From positions 186,001 to 250,000 of the forward strand of contig NZ_BMNZ01000001.1 of assembly GCF_014646815.1 (NCBI RefSeq): a DNA stretch of 64,000 nt, in the 5' to 3' direction. Shown one piece after another: positions 1 to 9,501 of this stretch (position 1 is the first letter of the stretch; every line of letters starts with the position of its first letter). A model generated the notes under the pieces. It was not told the origin of the DNA. It ran no database searches and worked only from the letters and a program-made list of their open reading frames with translations. The position numbers were made by a program, and so were the translations under genes. Source of the DNA: Terrabacter tumescens (GTDB lineage Bacteria > Actinomycetota > Actinomycetes > Actinomycetales > Dermatophilaceae).

Positions 1-1277
1 GCCTCAACGTCGGCTGCATCCCGAGCAAGGCGCTGCTGCGCAACGCCGAGATCGCGCACATCATCACGCAGGAGAAGAAGACGTTCGGCATCGAGGGCGA
101 CGCCACGATGAGCTTCGGCCCGACGCACGCGCGCAGCCGCTCGGTCGCCGACGCCAGCGCCAAGGGCGTCCACTACCTCATGAAGAAGAACAAGATCGAG
201 GAGATCGACGGCTGGGGCACCATCACCTCGGCCACCTCGCTCGACGTCGAGCAGGCCGACGGCTCCAAGCGCTCGGTCACCTTCGACAACCTCATCATCG
301 CCACGGGCGCGACGGTCCGGATGCTGCCCGGCATGCAGGTCAGCGACAACGTCGTCACCTACGAGGAGCAGATCCTCGACGCCGAGCTGCCCTCGTCGAT
401 CATCATCGGCGGCTCCGGCGCCATCGGCGTCGAGTTCGCCTACGTCATGAAGAACTTCGGCGTCGACGTCACCATCGTCGAGTTCCTCGACCGCATGGTC
501 CCGACCGAGGACCCCGACGTGTCCAAGGAGCTCTTCCGCCAGTACAAGAAGCTCGGCGTCAAGGTCCTGCTGTCGACCGCCGTCAAGAACGTCGAGGACA
601 CCGGCTCGGGCGTCCGCGTCACGGTGACCCCGGCCGCCGGGGGAGACGAGACCGTCCTCGAGGCCGACAAGTTCCTCGCCGCCTTCGGCTTCGCCCCCCG
701 CACCGAGGGCTACGGCCTCGAGTCCCTGGGCCTGGAGATGACCGAGCGCGGCGCCATCGCGATCGACGGCCGCGGCCGCACCAGCGTGCCCAACGTCTAC
801 GCCATCGGTGACGTGACGGCCAAGCTCATGCTCGCGCACACCGCCGAGGCCATGGGCGTCGTCGCCGCCGAGACCATCGCCGACGCCGAGACGATGGAGC
901 TCAACTTCGACATGATCCCGCGGGCGACCTTCTGCCAGCCGCAGATCGCCTCGTTCGGCTACACCGAGGCCCAGGCCAAGGAGAAGGGCCACGAGGTCAA
1001 GACGGCGAGCTTCCCGTTCTCGGCCAACGGCAAGGCCCGCGGCATGGCCGAGGGCGTCGGCTTCGTCAAGATCGTCGCCGACGCCGAGCACAACGAGCTC
1101 CTCGGGGCCCACATGATCGGCCCCGAGGTCACCGAGCTGCTGCCGGCGCTGACGCTGGCCCAGCAGTGGGACCTGACCGCCGACGAGGTCGCCCGCAACG
1201 TCTTCGCGCACCCGACGCTGAGCGAGGCGATGAAGGAAGCCATCGAGGGCATCGCGGGACACATGATCAACCTCTGA
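1..1277 (+). CDS. lpd: Dihydrolipoyl dehydrogenase, 3' part
   Basis: The 5' end lies outside the window; the readable frame begins at base 3 and gives about 424 residues of a protein normally near 460. This flavoprotein reoxidises dihydrolipoamide in the pyruvate, 2-oxoglutarate or branched-chain dehydrogenase complexes, passing electrons to NAD+. The visible start LNVGCIPSK is the redox-disulfide region (second Cys of the CLNVGC motif; the first is just cut off). [11 protein letters not shown] near 420 is the NAD-binding GxGxxG site, YAIGD near 800 the second FAD motif, and FAHPTLSEA near 1205 carries the His-Glu catalytic pair of the dimer interface. It stands alone here, followed by two strong hairpins, so it ends its transcription unit. 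Confidence 0.95.
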   Translation, partial: LNVGCIPSKALLRNAEIAHIITQEKKTFGIEGDATMSFGPTHARSRSVADASAKGVHYLMKKNKIEEIDGWGTITSATSLDVEQADGSKRSVTFDNLIIATGATVRMLPGMQVSDNVVTYEEQILDAELPSSIIIGGSGAIGVEFAYVMKNFGVDVTIVEFLDRMVPTEDPDVSKELFRQYKKLGVKVLLSTAVKNVEDTGSGVRVTVTPAAGGDETVLEADKFLAAFGFAPRTEGYGLESLGLEMTERGAIAIDGRGRTSVPNVYAIGDVTAKLMLAHTAEAMGVVAAETIADAETMELNFDMIPRATFCQPQIASFGYTEAQAKEKGHEVKTASFPFSANGKARGMAEGVGFVKIVADAEHNELLGAHMIGPEVTELLPALTLAQQWDLTADEVARNVFAHPTLSEAMKEAIEGIAGHMINL

Positions 1278-1305
1278 CCAGCCGGCCTTCGGAGGCCACA
1301 GCACG

Positions 1306-1350
1306 ATGACGTATGCCGTCCGCCCACCTCGGGCGGACGGCATACGTCAT
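1306..1350. repeat. Perfect 20-bp inverted repeat carrying GTATGCC/GGCATAC
   Basis: Arms at 1306-1325 and 1331-1350 are perfect reverse complements around a 5-nt loop (ACCTC). It lies 28 bp after the lpd stop. As RNA it is a very stable hairpin but lacks a U tract. Each arm contains one copy of the heptamer that recurs throughout the window. Confidence 0.85.
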
Positions 1351-1382
1351 CTCGTGGTCGCGGGGGCACGACAGCACAGACA

Positions 1383-1419
1383 GCACGAAGCCCCCGCGGT
1401 GACCGCGGGGGCTTCGTGC
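1383..1419. terminator. Bidirectional terminator hairpin between lpd and the small membrane gene
   Basis: An 18-bp perfect inverted repeat (1383-1400 against 1402-1419) with core CCCCCGCGG/CCGCGGGGG sits between two convergent genes. This is the typical U-less actinobacterial terminator form. Confidence 0.75.
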
Positions 1420-1441
1420 ACTTGCCGGTTCCTGCGACCGA

Positions 1442-1600
1442 TCAGTACCAGTGCTTCCTGCCACCGATGGCGCGACCCGTCGCACCGAGCACGAAGAGCA
1501 CGATGCCAATCACCAGGATGATTGCGCCGATGGTCACAAGGATGCTGAGGGACTTCACCAGAAGTCCGATGATCAGCAAGATGAGTCCGAGAACGATCAT
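1442..1600 (-). CDS. Small two-helix membrane protein, DUF6131-like
   Basis: A 52-residue protein beginning MIVLGLILLIIG, with two hydrophobic stretches (about residues 1-16 and 20-40) and a basic tail ending GGRKHWY, resembling the actinobacterial DUF6131 small membrane proteins. Function is unknown. I chose the ATG at 1600 because AAGGAG lies upstream of it; an in-frame TTG at 1639 would add 13 residues but has no good ribosome site. It converges on lpd across the terminator at 1383-1419. The nucleotide sequence is noticeably less GC-biased than its neighbours, which is partly due to Ile/Leu codons. Confidence 0.7.
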   Translation of the reverse strand: MIVLGLILLIIGLLVKSLSILVTIGAIILVIGIVLFVLGATGRAIGGRKHWY

Positions 1601-1775
1601 GGTGTCGCTTAGCTCCTTCAAGATGGATTCCCCGAGCAATTGACGACGTACCCAAGCCGTGGCAGTCCTCGAACACCTCCACGGTCACGAAACGATCACG
1701 TGGCGGCGACGAGGTCACGTCGGCGTCGGGGCGTGGGGTGGGCTGGGCCGATTAGGGGCGTACGAACCCCACTGT

Positions 1776-1781
1776 TACGCT
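1776..1781 (+). promoter_or_regulatory. Candidate -10 element for rpsO
   Basis: TACGCT (TANNNT type) lies about 95 bp before rpsO in the 1601-1875 intergenic stretch. No clear -35 was seen. The rest of this stretch holds nothing else I recognise. Confidence 0.3.
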
Positions 1782-1875
1782 TGGAGACGCCGTAGACCGG
1801 CCGCGGACCGATAGCGCCCAGGTGGACATGCCCTGGAGCACCGCGCAACGAGAATGAGAAGGAGTCGGTTCATCC

Positions 1876-2145
1876 ATGCCTTTGGACGCTGACGTGAAGA
1901 AGCAGATCATGACCGAGTACGCCACGGTCGAGGGCGACACCGGCTCTCCCGAGGTCCAGATCGCGATGCTGACGCAGCGCATCAAGGACCTGACCGAGCA
2001 CTCGCGTGCCCACAAGCACGACCACCACAGCCGTCGTGGTCTCCTCCTGCTGGTCGGCCGCCGCAAGCGCATGCTGCGCTACCTCGAGGCGACCGACATC
2101 GAGCGCTACCGTTCGCTGATCAAGCGACTCGGCCTGCGTCGATGA
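1876..2145 (+). CDS. rpsO: 30S ribosomal protein S15
   Basis: An 89-residue protein of full family length. The hallmark segments [26 protein letters not shown] and the C-terminal [12 protein letters not shown] are intact. S15 binds 16S rRNA at the central domain three-way junction early in 30S assembly. A GAAGGAG ribosome site precedes the ATG by about 11 nt. As in most bacteria it precedes pnp, from which it is separated by a strong hairpin at 2152-2196. Confidence 0.97.
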   Translation: MPLDADVKKQIMTEYATVEGDTGSPEVQIAMLTQRIKDLTEHSRAHKHDHHSRRGLLLLVGRRKRMLRYLEATDIERYRSLIKRLGLRR

Positions 2146-2151
2146 GTTCGT

Positions 2152-2196
2152 GACGAAAGGCGGTCACCGCGTCCATCGCGGGGACCGCCTTTCGTC
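2152..2196 (+). ncRNA. rpsO-pnp intergenic hairpin; candidate Actino-pnp leader or rpsO terminator
   Basis: A 14-bp stem (2152-2165 with 2183-2196), a 1x1 A/G mismatch, a further 5-bp stem and a 5-nt loop TCCAT. There is no U tract. Position between rpsO and pnp matches the E. coli RNase III processing hairpin and the Rfam Actino-pnp motif described upstream of actinobacterial pnp; I cannot run the covariance model. A second weak stem (GCACA...TGTGC, about 2262-2282) lies nearer pnp. Confidence 0.55.
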
Positions 2197-2312
2197 GTAG
2201 GTGCGGGTCGACGCCCGTCGACCGCCGCACCAGGGCCACCCGGCCCGAAGAAGCAACCACGCACACAACGACGATGTGCGCGGCACATGAGAAAAAGAAA
2301 GCGAGGGCCCAC

Positions 2313-4565
2313 ATGGAGGGTCCAGACATCACCTTCGCCGAGGCCGTCATCGACAACGGCAGCTTCGGCACCCGCACGGTCCGGTTCGAGACCGGCCGCC
2401 TGGCCCGTCAGGCCGGCGGCGCCGTCACTGCCTACCTCGACGACGACACGATGCTCCTGTCGACGACGTCCGCGGGCAAGTCCCCGAAGGACCAGTTCGA
2501 CTTCTTCCCGCTGACGGTCGACGTCGAAGAGCGCATGTACGCCATCGGCAAGATCCCCGGCAGCTTCTTCCGCCGTGAGGGCCGCCCGTCCACTGAGGCC
2601 ATCCTCACCTGCCGCCTGATCGACCGCCCGCTGCGCCCGACCTTCAAGAAGGGTCTGCGCAACGAGGTCCAGGTCATCATCTCGGTGTTCTCGCTGAACC
2701 CCGACCACCAGTACGACGTGCTCGCCATCAACGCGGCCAGCGCCTCGACGCAGATCTCCGGCCTGCCGTTCTCCGGCCCGGTCGGCGGCGTTCGCGTCTC
2801 GCTCATCGACGGCCAGTGGGTCGCCTTCCCGAACTTCTCCGACATCGAGCGCTCGGTCTTCGACATGGTCGTCGCCGGTCGTGTCGTCAAGCACGCCGAC
2901 GGCAGCGACGACGTCGCGATCATGATGGTCGAGGCCGAGTCCACCGAGTCGACGTGGGACCTCGTCAAGAACGAGGGCAAGCAGGCTCCGACCGAGGAGG
3001 TCGTGGCCGAGGGCCTCGAGGCCTCCAAGAAGTTCATCAAGCAGCTCTGCGACGCCCAGGCCCAGCTCGCTGCCGAGGCCGCCAAGCCGGTCCAGGACTT
3101 CCCGATCTTCCTCGACTACGAGGACGACGTGTACGCCGCCGTCGAGTCCGCCATCGAGGCCGACACGACCGCTGCCCTCACGATCGCGGGCAAGCAGGAG
3201 CGCGAGGAGCGCCTCGACGAGATCAAGGCCGCCGTCAAGGCGCAGCTCGCCGAGCAGTTCGAGGGGCGTGACAAGGAGGTCTCGGCCGCCTTCCGCTCCG
3301 TGCAGAAGAAGCTGATCCGCCAGCGCATCCTGCGCGACAAGGTCCGCATCGACGGCCGTGGCCTCGCCGACATCCGCGCCCTCGGCGCCGAGGTCGAGGT
3401 CCTGCCGCGCGTGCACGGCTCGGCGATCTTCGAGCGTGGCGAGACCCAGATCATGGGTGTCACGACGCTCAACATGCTCAAGATGGAGCAGCAGCTCGAC
3501 ACGCTGAGCCCCGTCACGCGCAAGCGCTACATGCACAACTACAACTTCCCGCCCTACAGCACCGGTGAGACCGGCCGCGTCGGTTCGCCGAAGCGCCGCG
3601 AGATCGGTCACGGCGCCCTGGCCGAGCGTGCGCTCATGCCGGTCCTGCCGACGCGCGAGGAGTTCCCGTACGCCATCCGTCAGGTGTCCGAGGCCCTCGG
3701 CTCCAACGGCTCGACGTCCATGGGCTCGGTCTGTGCCTCGACCCTGTCGCTGCTCAACGCCGGTGTGCCGCTGCGCGCCCCGGTCGCCGGCATCGCGATG
3801 GGGCTCGTGTCCGACACCGTCGACGGTGAGACGCAGTACGCCGCGCTCACCGACATCCTCGGTGCCGAGGACGCCTTCGGCGACATGGACTTCAAGGTCG
3901 CCGGCACCAAGGAGTTCGTCACGGCCATCCAGCTCGACACGAAGCTCGACGGCATCCCCGCGTCGGTCCTCGCCGGCGCGCTGACCCAGGCCCGCGACGC
4001 GCGTCTGCACATCCTCGACGTCATGGCCGAGGCCATCGACGTGCCCGACGAGATGAGCCCGTACGCGCCGCGCATCATCACGGTGAAGGTCCCCGTCGAC
4101 AAGATCGGTGAGGTCATCGGCCCGAAGGGCAAGATGATCAACCAGATCCAGGACGACACGGGCGCCGACATCTCGATCGAGGACGACGGCACGGTCTTCA
4201 TCGGTGCGGTCGACGGCCCCTCGGCCGAGGCGGCTCGCGCGGCGATCAACGCCATCGCGAACCCGACGATGCCCGAGGTCGGCGAGCGCTTCCTCGGCAC
4301 CGTCGTCAAGACGACCACCTTCGGTGCGTTCGTCTCGCTGCTGCCCGGCAAGGACGGTCTGCTGCACATCTCCGAGGTGCGCAAGCTCGTCGGCGGCAAG
4401 CGGATCGACAGCGTCGACGACGTCGTCAAGATCGGCCAGAAGATCCAGGTCGAGCTCAAGGAGATCGACCCGCGCGGCAAGCTCAGCCTCGCGGCGGTCC
4501 TGCCCGAGGGCGAGAGCGGCGACTCCGCTGCCGACGCTCCGGCCGAGGCCCCTGCCGAGGTCTGA
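2313..4565 (+). CDS. pnp: Polynucleotide phosphorylase (polyribonucleotide nucleotidyltransferase)
   Basis: A 750-residue phosphorolytic 3'-5' exoribonuclease that degrades RNA to nucleoside diphosphates and can run in reverse to add tails. Order of domains: first RNase PH core (about 1-140), helical linker, second RNase PH core (about 340-560, with the phosphate-site region [17 protein letters not shown]), KH domain ([13 protein letters not shown], about 600) and S1 domain ([15 protein letters not shown], about 670). The C-terminal tail is Ala/Glu-rich. I start at the ATG at 2313 ([12 protein letters not shown]), matching actinobacterial homologues; an upstream ATG at 2274 would add 13 unconserved residues. 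Leader hairpins upstream suggest post-transcriptional autoregulation, known for pnp in other bacteria. Confidence 0.96.
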   Translation: MEGPDITFAEAVIDNGSFGTRTVRFETGRLARQAGGAVTAYLDDDTMLLSTTSAGKSPKDQFDFFPLTVDVEERMYAIGKIPGSFFRREGRPSTEAILTCRLIDRPLRPTFKKGLRNEVQVIISVFSLNPDHQYDVLAINAASASTQISGLPFSGPVGGVRVSLIDGQWVAFPNFSDIERSVFDMVVAGRVVKHADGSDDVAIMMVEAESTESTWDLVKNEGKQAPTEEVVAEGLEASKKFIKQLCDAQAQLAAEAAKPVQDFPIFLDYEDDVYAAVESAIEADTTAALTIAGKQEREERLDEIKAAVKAQLAEQFEGRDKEVSAAFRSVQKKLIRQRILRDKVRIDGRGLADIRALGAEVEVLPRVHGSAIFERGETQIMGVTTLNMLKMEQQLDTLSPVTRKRYMHNYNFPPYSTGETGRVGSPKRREIGHGALAERALMPVLPTREEFPYAIRQVSEALGSNGSTSMGSVCASTLSLLNAGVPLRAPVAGIAMGLVSDTVDGETQYAALTDILGAEDAFGDMDFKVAGTKEFVTAIQLDTKLDGIPASVLAGALTQARDARLHILDVMAEAIDVPDEMSPYAPRIITVKVPVDKIGEVIGPKGKMINQIQDDTGADISIEDDGTVFIGAVDGPSAEAARAAINAIANPTMPEVGERFLGTVVKTTTFGAFVSLLPGKDGLLHISEVRKLVGGKRIDSVDDVVKIGQKIQVELKEIDPRGKLSLAAVLPEGESGDSAADAPAEAPAEV

Positions 4566-4582
4566 CCGGTCCCGGATCCACG

Positions 4583-4622
4583 CGAGCGGCCTGTCACCCC
4601 TTCCGGGGTGGCGGGCCGCTCG
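4583..4622. terminator. Bidirectional terminator between pnp and the secreted protein gene
   Basis: Nested inverted repeats: GAGCGGCC with GGCCGCTC outside and CACCCC/GGGGTG inside, between two convergent genes. Confidence 0.65.
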
Positions 4623-4665
4623 TCGTCCGGGGCGGGCTTGTTGCTCGTGATCCGGCAGGCCTTGC

Positions 4666-6294
4666 TCAGAAGACGAGGTTGACGATGTTCCAGCCCGTGC
4701 CGAGCAGCTGTCGTGCCTGCCAGCCGGTCGTCGTGCGCGGGTAGAGCCACAGGCTGCCGGAGCCGTCACGGACGACGATGTCGGGCACCCGGTCGCCGTT
4801 GAGGTCGCCGGGGCTCGTCAGGGACGTCATCGAGCCCCAGCCCGTGCCGAGCCGGACGCGGGCGAGCAGCCCGCCGGTGCCGTTGCCCGGGTAGAGCCAG
4901 AGGTAGCCGGTCGCGCGCTCCCGGACCACGAGGTCCGCGCGGCCGTCCCCGTTGACGTCGCCCGGTCCGGCGAAGCCGTTCATGGCGTTCCATCCGGCAC
5001 CGAGGCGCACTCGAGCACCCCACCCGCCACGACCGTTGCCGGGGTAGAGGAACAGCTCACCGGTCGACGCGCGTCGGGCGAGGACGTCGACGCGCTGGTC
5101 CCCGTTCCAGTCGCCGACGCCGACGACCGCGTCGAAGATGCCCCAGCCGGTGCCGACCCGCACGCGGGGGAGTGCCCACCCGCCCTTGCCGTTGCCTCGG
5201 TAGAGCCAGAGGTAGCCGGTCGATGTCTCCCTCGTGAGGACGTCGGCGGCCCCGTCGCCGTCGAAGTCACCGACCGTCTCGAGGGAGGCGAAGGCGCCCC
5301 AGCCGGCGCCCAGCAGCACACCGGTGCCGATGCCACCGGTCCCGTTGCCGGCGTAGAGGCGCAGGGTGCCCGTCGACGTCCAACGGGCGAGCAGGTCGTT
5401 CTTCCAGTCGCCGTTGAAGTCGGCTGTGCTGCCCGACAGCGTCGCCGGCGGAGCGGGGAACGAGGTGAAGGTGTACGGCTCGCACGTGCGGTCGTAGTCA
5501 CGCGTCGCGTCCCACCACTGGGCGAGGTAGGGGCGCCCGCCCGAGAAGCTGGGCTGCGTGCACCGATCGAGGGCCTCGGTCGGGTAGTCGAGGGTGCCCG
5601 CGGTCGCCCACACCGGCACGCCGGGCAGCCACCACGAGCCCGTGATCGCCTGCCAGCCGGAGGTGTTGGAGTACAGCCCGTAGGCGAAGCCTGCCTCCTT
5701 GAGCCCGCGCATGATCCCCTCGATGACGTAGCGGTTCTCGAGGCGCTGTGCGGCCGAGGTCGATGGCCAGGGCTGGGCGCTCCGGGGCTCGACGTCGATC
5801 CACACGACCGGCGGGTGCCAGGAGATGCGCCCGAGGCTCGCGACGGCATACCTCGCCTCGGCGTAGCCGACGTTGGACAGCCGGCCCGCGCGCGTCGTCG
5901 TCCGCCACGGTCCGCTCGCGCCGTAGGTCGTCAGCTGCGCGGTCGTCGGGAAGCCGGCCATCGTGTAGGCGTGCGCCGGCCGGGAGTTGGTGCGCACCCA
6001 GGAGATCTGGCTCGCCAGGCAGGGGTTCTCGGTGAACGGCAGCCCCTTCGTCAGGCCGAGGATGACGAACCCCGTGGTGGTCGGCGGCATCGGCAGCCCG
6101 TAGCCGCCCACCGACGTCGGGCACTGTGGCCAGGAGATGTCGTGGCCCAGCACCACGGCCGCGCGGGCCGGCGGCGCGTTCCCGACGGCGAGGACGCCGG
6201 TGACGAGCGCGAGGGCGCTGAGGCACGCGAGCAGGCGCGAGACGCTGCGGCGCACGACGGACCGGTCACGCGAGACGGGCATGTTGTCGGACAT
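4666..6294 (-). CDS. Secreted GH25-like (DUF1906-type) protein with five FG-GAP/VCBS repeats
   Basis: A 542-residue secreted protein. Residues 1-45 are a signal peptide (basic start, hydrophobic ALALVTGVLAV, cleavage near PARA-AVV). Residues 46-275 begin GHDISWPQCP and contain VVWIDVEPRS, resembling TIM-barrel GH25/DUF1906 glycoside hydrolase-like domains, so muralytic or polysaccharide-binding activity is possible but not shown. From about residue 290 there are five 49-51-residue repeats, each with a calcium-type loop (DFNGDW, DFDGDG, DWNGDQ, DVNGDG, DLNGDR) followed by a TG-LWLYPGNG-like segment; these form an FG-GAP beta propeller. The ATG at 6294 is preceded by GGAGGAA at good spacing; a GTG three codons upstream is too close to that site. 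It stands alone and diverges from dapB. Confidence 0.75.
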   Translation of the reverse strand: MSDNMPVSRDRSVVRRSVSRLLACLSALALVTGVLAVGNAPPARAAVVLGHDISWPQCPTSVGGYGLPMPPTTTGFVILGLTKGLPFTENPCLASQISWVRTNSRPAHAYTMAGFPTTAQLTTYGASGPWRTTTRAGRLSNVGYAEARYAVASLGRISWHPPVVWIDVEPRSAQPWPSTSAAQRLENRYVIEGIMRGLKEAGFAYGLYSNTSGWQAITGSWWLPGVPVWATAGTLDYPTEALDRCTQPSFSGGRPYLAQWWDATRDYDRTCEPYTFTSFPAPPATLSGSTADFNGDWKNDLLARWTSTGTLRLYAGNGTGGIGTGVLLGAGWGAFASLETVGDFDGDGAADVLTRETSTGYLWLYRGNGKGGWALPRVRVGTGWGIFDAVVGVGDWNGDQRVDVLARRASTGELFLYPGNGRGGWGARVRLGAGWNAMNGFAGPGDVNGDGRADLVVRERATGYLWLYPGNGTGGLLARVRLGTGWGSMTSLTSPGDLNGDRVPDIVVRDGSGSLWLYPRTTTGWQARQLLGTGWNIVNLVF

Positions 6295-6406
6295 GGCGAC
6301 CACTTCCTCCCATCCCAGTGTGCGTCGGCCGAGCGGCCTCGGCAGCGATGTGTGAGCGACGAGTCCGTATGCCGTGTGCGCCCGACGGGCGTGCGACCCG
6401 GCTCGT

Positions 6407-6412
6407 TAGGGT
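6407..6412 (+). promoter_or_regulatory. -10 element of leaderless dapB
   Basis: TAGGGT followed by exactly 6 nt and then the dapB GTG; no ribosome site is present. This predicts transcription starting at the initiation codon. Confidence 0.6.
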
Positions 6413-6418
6413 GGCCGG

Positions 6419-7207
6419 GTGAGCGACACGACACGCAACCCGTCCCGCGACACCAAGGTCGCCGTCATCGGGGCCAGCGGCCGGATGGGTTCCGAGGCGG
6501 TGCGGGCCGTCGAGAGCGCCCCGGGCCTGTCCCTCGTCGGGGCCTACGGGTCCGGCGACGACCTCGGTGACCTCGGCGGCGCCGACGTCGCCGTGGAGCT
6601 GACCGTGCCGGGAGCCTCGCCCGCCAACGTCACCCACTGCGTCGAGCGCGGCATCCACGTCGTCGTCGGCACCACCGGCTGGGACGACGCTCGGCTCGAG
6701 ACCCTGCGGGGCCAGCTCGCCGAGGCGCCGCCGGCGGCCACCGGGGCAGGCGTCGGCGTGCTCATCGCGCCGAACTTCGCCATCGGGGCCCTGCTCATGA
6801 TGTCGTTCGCCGCCAAGGCCGCTCCCTTCTTCGAGTCGGTCGAGGTCATCGAGCTGCACCACCCGGCCAAGGTCGACGCACCGTCCGGGACAGCCGCGCG
6901 CACGGCAGCGATGATCGGCAGGGCCCGGTCCGAGGCCGGCTGCGACCCGGTGCCCGACGCCACGACCCACGACCCGGACGGTGCCCGCGGCGCCCGGCTG
7001 GACGGCATACCCGTGCACTCGGTGCGGTTGCGCGGGCTGACCGCGCACCAGGAGGTGCTGCTCGGCAACGCGGGCGAGATGCTGACCCTGCGGCACGACT
7101 CGTTCGACCGGGGCAGCTTCATGCCGGGCGTCATCGCCGCGGTGCGCGCCGTGGCCGACCACCCGGGCCTCACGGTCGGGCTCGAGCACTACCTCGGCCT
7201 CGCCTGA
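6419..7207 (+). CDS. dapB: 4-hydroxy-tetrahydrodipicolinate reductase
   Basis: A 262-residue cytoplasmic enzyme that reduces hydroxy-tetrahydrodipicolinate with NAD(P)H in lysine and diaminopimelate synthesis, feeding the cell wall. The N-terminal Rossmann motif is VIGASGRMG (residues 15-23). [15 protein letters not shown] contains the catalytic His and Lys region and the substrate-binding PSGTA. Length is normal. The GTG start is placed 6 nt after a TAGGGT hexamer, so the mRNA is probably leaderless. It is followed after 29 bp by trhO. dapA lies about 9.7 kb downstream, displaced by the paa and azl blocks. One Ile codon is the rare ATA, inside a GGCATAC motif at 7004-7010. Confidence 0.96.
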   Translation: MSDTTRNPSRDTKVAVIGASGRMGSEAVRAVESAPGLSLVGAYGSGDDLGDLGGADVAVELTVPGASPANVTHCVERGIHVVVGTTGWDDARLETLRGQLAEAPPAATGAGVGVLIAPNFAIGALLMMSFAAKAAPFFESVEVIELHHPAKVDAPSGTAARTAAMIGRARSEAGCDPVPDATTHDPDGARGARLDGIPVHSVRLRGLTAHQEVLLGNAGEMLTLRHDSFDRGSFMPGVIAAVRAVADHPGLTVGLEHYLGLA

Positions 7208-7236
7208 CCGGCGCCCTCCTCGAACGAGCTCCTCCC

Positions 7237-8100
7237 GTGGCCATCCCCAAGGTCGTCATCTTCTACGCGTTCCGGCCGCTCGCCGACCCTGACGCACTTC
7301 GCCTCTGGCAGCGCGACCTCTGCGAGGGTCTCGGGCTGCGCGGTCGTATCCTGTTGTCCCCGCACGGGATCAACGCGACGGTCGGCGGCGACGTGACCGT
7401 GCTCAAGACCTACGTCCGCAAGACCCGCGAGTACGCGCCGTTCCATGACATCGACGTGAAGTGGAGCAACGGGACCGGGCTCGACGACGAGGGCCGCAGC
7501 CTCGACTTCCCTCGCCTCGTGGTCAAGGTCCGTGACGAGATCGTCTCGTTCGGCGTGCCCGACGAGGTCGTCGTCGACGAGCACGGTGTCGTCGGCGGCG
7601 GCACACGGCTGCGTCCCGAGGAGCTCGACGCCCTCGTCGCCGAGCGGGGCGACGACGTCGTCCTCTTCGACGGGCGCAATGCCGTCGAGGCGCAGGTGGG
7701 CCGTTTCCGTGGCGCCGTCGTCCCCGACATCGGGCACACGAGCGACTTCGTGCGCGAGCTCGACGCCGGCCGCTGGGACGAGCTCAAGGGTCGCCCCGTC
7801 GTCACCTACTGCACGGGTGGCATCCGGTGCGAGGTGCTCACGAGCCTCATGCGCTCCCGCGGCTTCGAGGAGGTCTACCAGCTCGACGGCGGCATCGTGC
7901 GCTACGGCGAGGAGCGGGGCGACCGAGGCCTCTGGGAGGGGCACCTCTACGTCTTCGACGAGCGGATGGCGGTGGGCTTCACGGACGAGGCGGTGCACCT
8001 CGCGGCCTGCCACGTGTGTGGCGCACCGACCAGCCGCCTGCACAACCGGGAGGAGCTGCCCGGGCGCCCGCTCCAGCCCGTCTGCGACGCGCACGCCTGA
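7237..8100 (+). CDS. trhO: Oxygen-dependent tRNA uridine(34) hydroxylase (rhodanese family)
   Basis: A 287-residue member of the YceA/TrhO family, which hydroxylates U34 of several tRNAs en route to (c)mo5U-type wobble bases. It has the N-terminal UPF0176 domain (residues 1-100, [16 protein letters not shown]) and the rhodanese domain with active-site loop [10 protein letters not shown] (about residue 193). The C-terminal segment has CHVCG and a downstream Cys (PVCDAHA), a likely metal-binding tail seen in the family. The start is a GTG; no convincing ribosome site was seen. Probably cotranscribed with dapB, although the jobs are unrelated. Confidence 0.9.
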   Translation: MAIPKVVIFYAFRPLADPDALRLWQRDLCEGLGLRGRILLSPHGINATVGGDVTVLKTYVRKTREYAPFHDIDVKWSNGTGLDDEGRSLDFPRLVVKVRDEIVSFGVPDEVVVDEHGVVGGGTRLRPEELDALVAERGDDVVLFDGRNAVEAQVGRFRGAVVPDIGHTSDFVRELDAGRWDELKGRPVVTYCTGGIRCEVLTSLMRSRGFEEVYQLDGGIVRYGEERGDRGLWEGHLYVFDERMAVGFTDEAVHLAACHVCGAPTSRLHNREELPGRPLQPVCDAHA

Positions 8101-8107
8101 GGCCGGC

Positions 8108-8464
8108 TCAGGGGCCGGGCAGCTCGTCCGGCGCGCGCATGCGCCAGGCGTCGGTGACGAGCTCGTCGAGCCGACCGACGTCGACCTGCTCGAGGCGGAG
8201 CATGACGAGCGGGGCTCCGTCGTAGGCGGGCGTCGTGAAGAAGAGGTCCGGCTCGCCGAGCACGAGCGCCTGCTTCTCGGCCTCGTCGCCGACGTAGAGC
8301 ACCGCGATGTCGGTGTGGATCACCCGGCGCTGCCCGGGTCGCCGCTCGGGCCAGGACCACACGAAGCCCTTGTTGCCCACCCGGAAGTCGAAGCCGTCGC
8401 TCGCGATCTCCTCGACCCCGGGAAGGGCCAGGGCCAGTCGACGGACGTCGTCGGCGTCGGCCAC
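8108..8464 (-). CDS. MmcQ/YjbR family protein
   Basis: A 118-residue protein with the family start DADDVRRLALALPGVEE, a middle WSWPERRPGQ and the C-terminal LVTDAWRMRAP. The family fold is a double-wing DNA-binding-like CyaY fold, but no biochemical function is established. It is the last gene of the minus-strand operon GNAT-azlC-azlD-mmcQ, starting 3 nt after azlD, and converges on trhO. Confidence 0.85.
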   Translation of the reverse strand: MADADDVRRLALALPGVEEIASDGFDFRVGNKGFVWSWPERRPGQRRVIHTDIAVLYVGDEAEKQALVLGEPDLFFTTPAYDGAPLVMLRLEQVDVGRLDELVTDAWRMRAPDELPGP

Positions 8465-8467
8465 GGC

Positions 8468-8782
8468 TCAGCCCCAGCCCATCGCCCGCAGCAGCGCCGC
8501 GGTGGCCGCCCCGAGCACGACGACGACGATGAACGGCGCGCGGAGTGCGAGCGCGACGACCGCGACGCCGACGGCGGCGGCACGGGCGTCGAGCACGAAC
8601 GCCCCACCCGTGACGGTGAAGGCCTGTGTGGCGACGAGCGCGGCCAGCAGGGCGACGGGCAGGGCCGCGGTGACCCGGCGCACCCGGGGGCCGTCGAGCA
8701 GGTGGGTCGGCACGAGGTGACCGGCGAGCTTGAGTGCGAAGGCGATTCCGGCCGCCAGCAGCAGCGCGGTCCAGAGGCTCAC
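8468..8782 (-). CDS. azlD: AzlD-type branched-chain amino acid exporter subunit
   Basis: A 104-residue membrane protein with about three helices (residues 3-22, 38-58, 62-100) and the family's GHLVPTHLLDGPRVRRVTAALPVALLAAL segment near residues 21-55. AzlD works with the larger AzlC as an LIV-E type exporter of branched-chain amino acids or analogues. The GTG start (8782) overlaps the azlC stop by four bases, the usual translational coupling of this pair. Confidence 0.9.
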   Translation of the reverse strand: MSLWTALLLAAGIAFALKLAGHLVPTHLLDGPRVRRVTAALPVALLAALVATQAFTVTGGAFVLDARAAAVGVAVVALALRAPFIVVVVLGAATAALLRAMGWG

Positions 8783-9501
8783 GGCGTCTCCCTCCTCGGC
8801 GTCCGCCAGGCCAGCAGCGATGCGGCCGCCGCCACGACGACGGGTATGCCGGGCGGCATCGTCGGTGACAGCACGATCGCCACGACGGCGCCCAGGACGG
8901 CGATGGCGACCGCGTCCCGGTCCCGCAACCGCGGCCACAGCAGGGCGGTGAACGCCGCACAGGCCGCGGCGTCGAGACCGTAGGTGCGGGGGTCGCCGAT
9001 GTGCGTGCCGACGACGGTGCCGACGAGCGTGGTGAGGTTCCACAGGACGAAGACGGTCAGTCCGGTGACCCAGAAGCCGAGGCGGGAGGTGCGCGCGTCG
9101 TCCTGGGCCACGGCCACGGCCGTCGACTCGTCGATGGTCAGGTGGGCCGCGGCGACCCGGCGCGGACCGCGCGCCCCGAGCAGGTGGGTCAACTCGAGGG
9201 CGTAGAGCCCGTTGCGGATGCCGAGCATCGAGGACGCGGCGATCGCCGCCGGCGCCGCGTGCAGCCCGTTCGCGATGATGCCGACGAACGCGAACTGCGA
9301 CCCGCCGGTGAACATCAGCAGCGACAGCGCCATCGCCTGCCACGTGTCCAGCCCGGCAGCGACCGCGAGCGCCCCGAAGCTGAGGCCGTAGGCGCCGGTC
9401 GCGACGCCCACCGACAGCGCCTGCCGCACGACGGCACGCCGTGCCGTCGGGTCAGCCTGGACAGCCGGGTCTGCCGCGTCGGATCCTGCGGATGCGGTCA
9501 C
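8779..9501 (-). CDS. azlC: AzlC-type branched-chain amino acid exporter, large subunit
   Basis: A 240-residue polytopic membrane protein. The signature GVATGAYGLSFGALAV (about residues 32-47), LLMFTGGSQFAFVG (about 61-74) and the SSMLGIRNGLYAL segment are intact, followed by further hydrophobic helices to the C terminus. Together with AzlD it should export branched-chain amino acids. It is coupled to azlD downstream (4-bp overlap) and to the acetyltransferase gene upstream (4-bp overlap). Confidence 0.92.
   Translation of the reverse strand: MTASAGSDAADPAVQADPTARRAVVRQALSVGVATGAYGLSFGALAVAAGLDTWQAMALSLLMFTGGSQFAFVGIIANGLHAAPAAIAASSMLGIRNGLYALELTHLLGARGPRRVAAAHLTIDESTAVAVAQDDARTSRLGFWVTGLTVFVLWNLTTLVGTVVGTHIGDPRTYGLDAAACAAFTALLWPRLRDRDAVAIAVLGAVVAIVLSPTMPPGIPVVVAAAASLLAWRTPRRETP

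Noticed and set aside
2106-4769. An 887-codon open frame on the minus strand opposite pnp
   Set aside because: It is the antisense shadow of pnp in GC-rich DNA; composition is Arg/Asp/Leu-rich without domains, and pnp is certain.
4690-5430. Regularly spaced DNA repeats that could suggest a tandem array
   Set aside because: They encode the five FG-GAP protein repeats of the secreted protein; there is no CRISPR-like identical repeat/spacer pattern.
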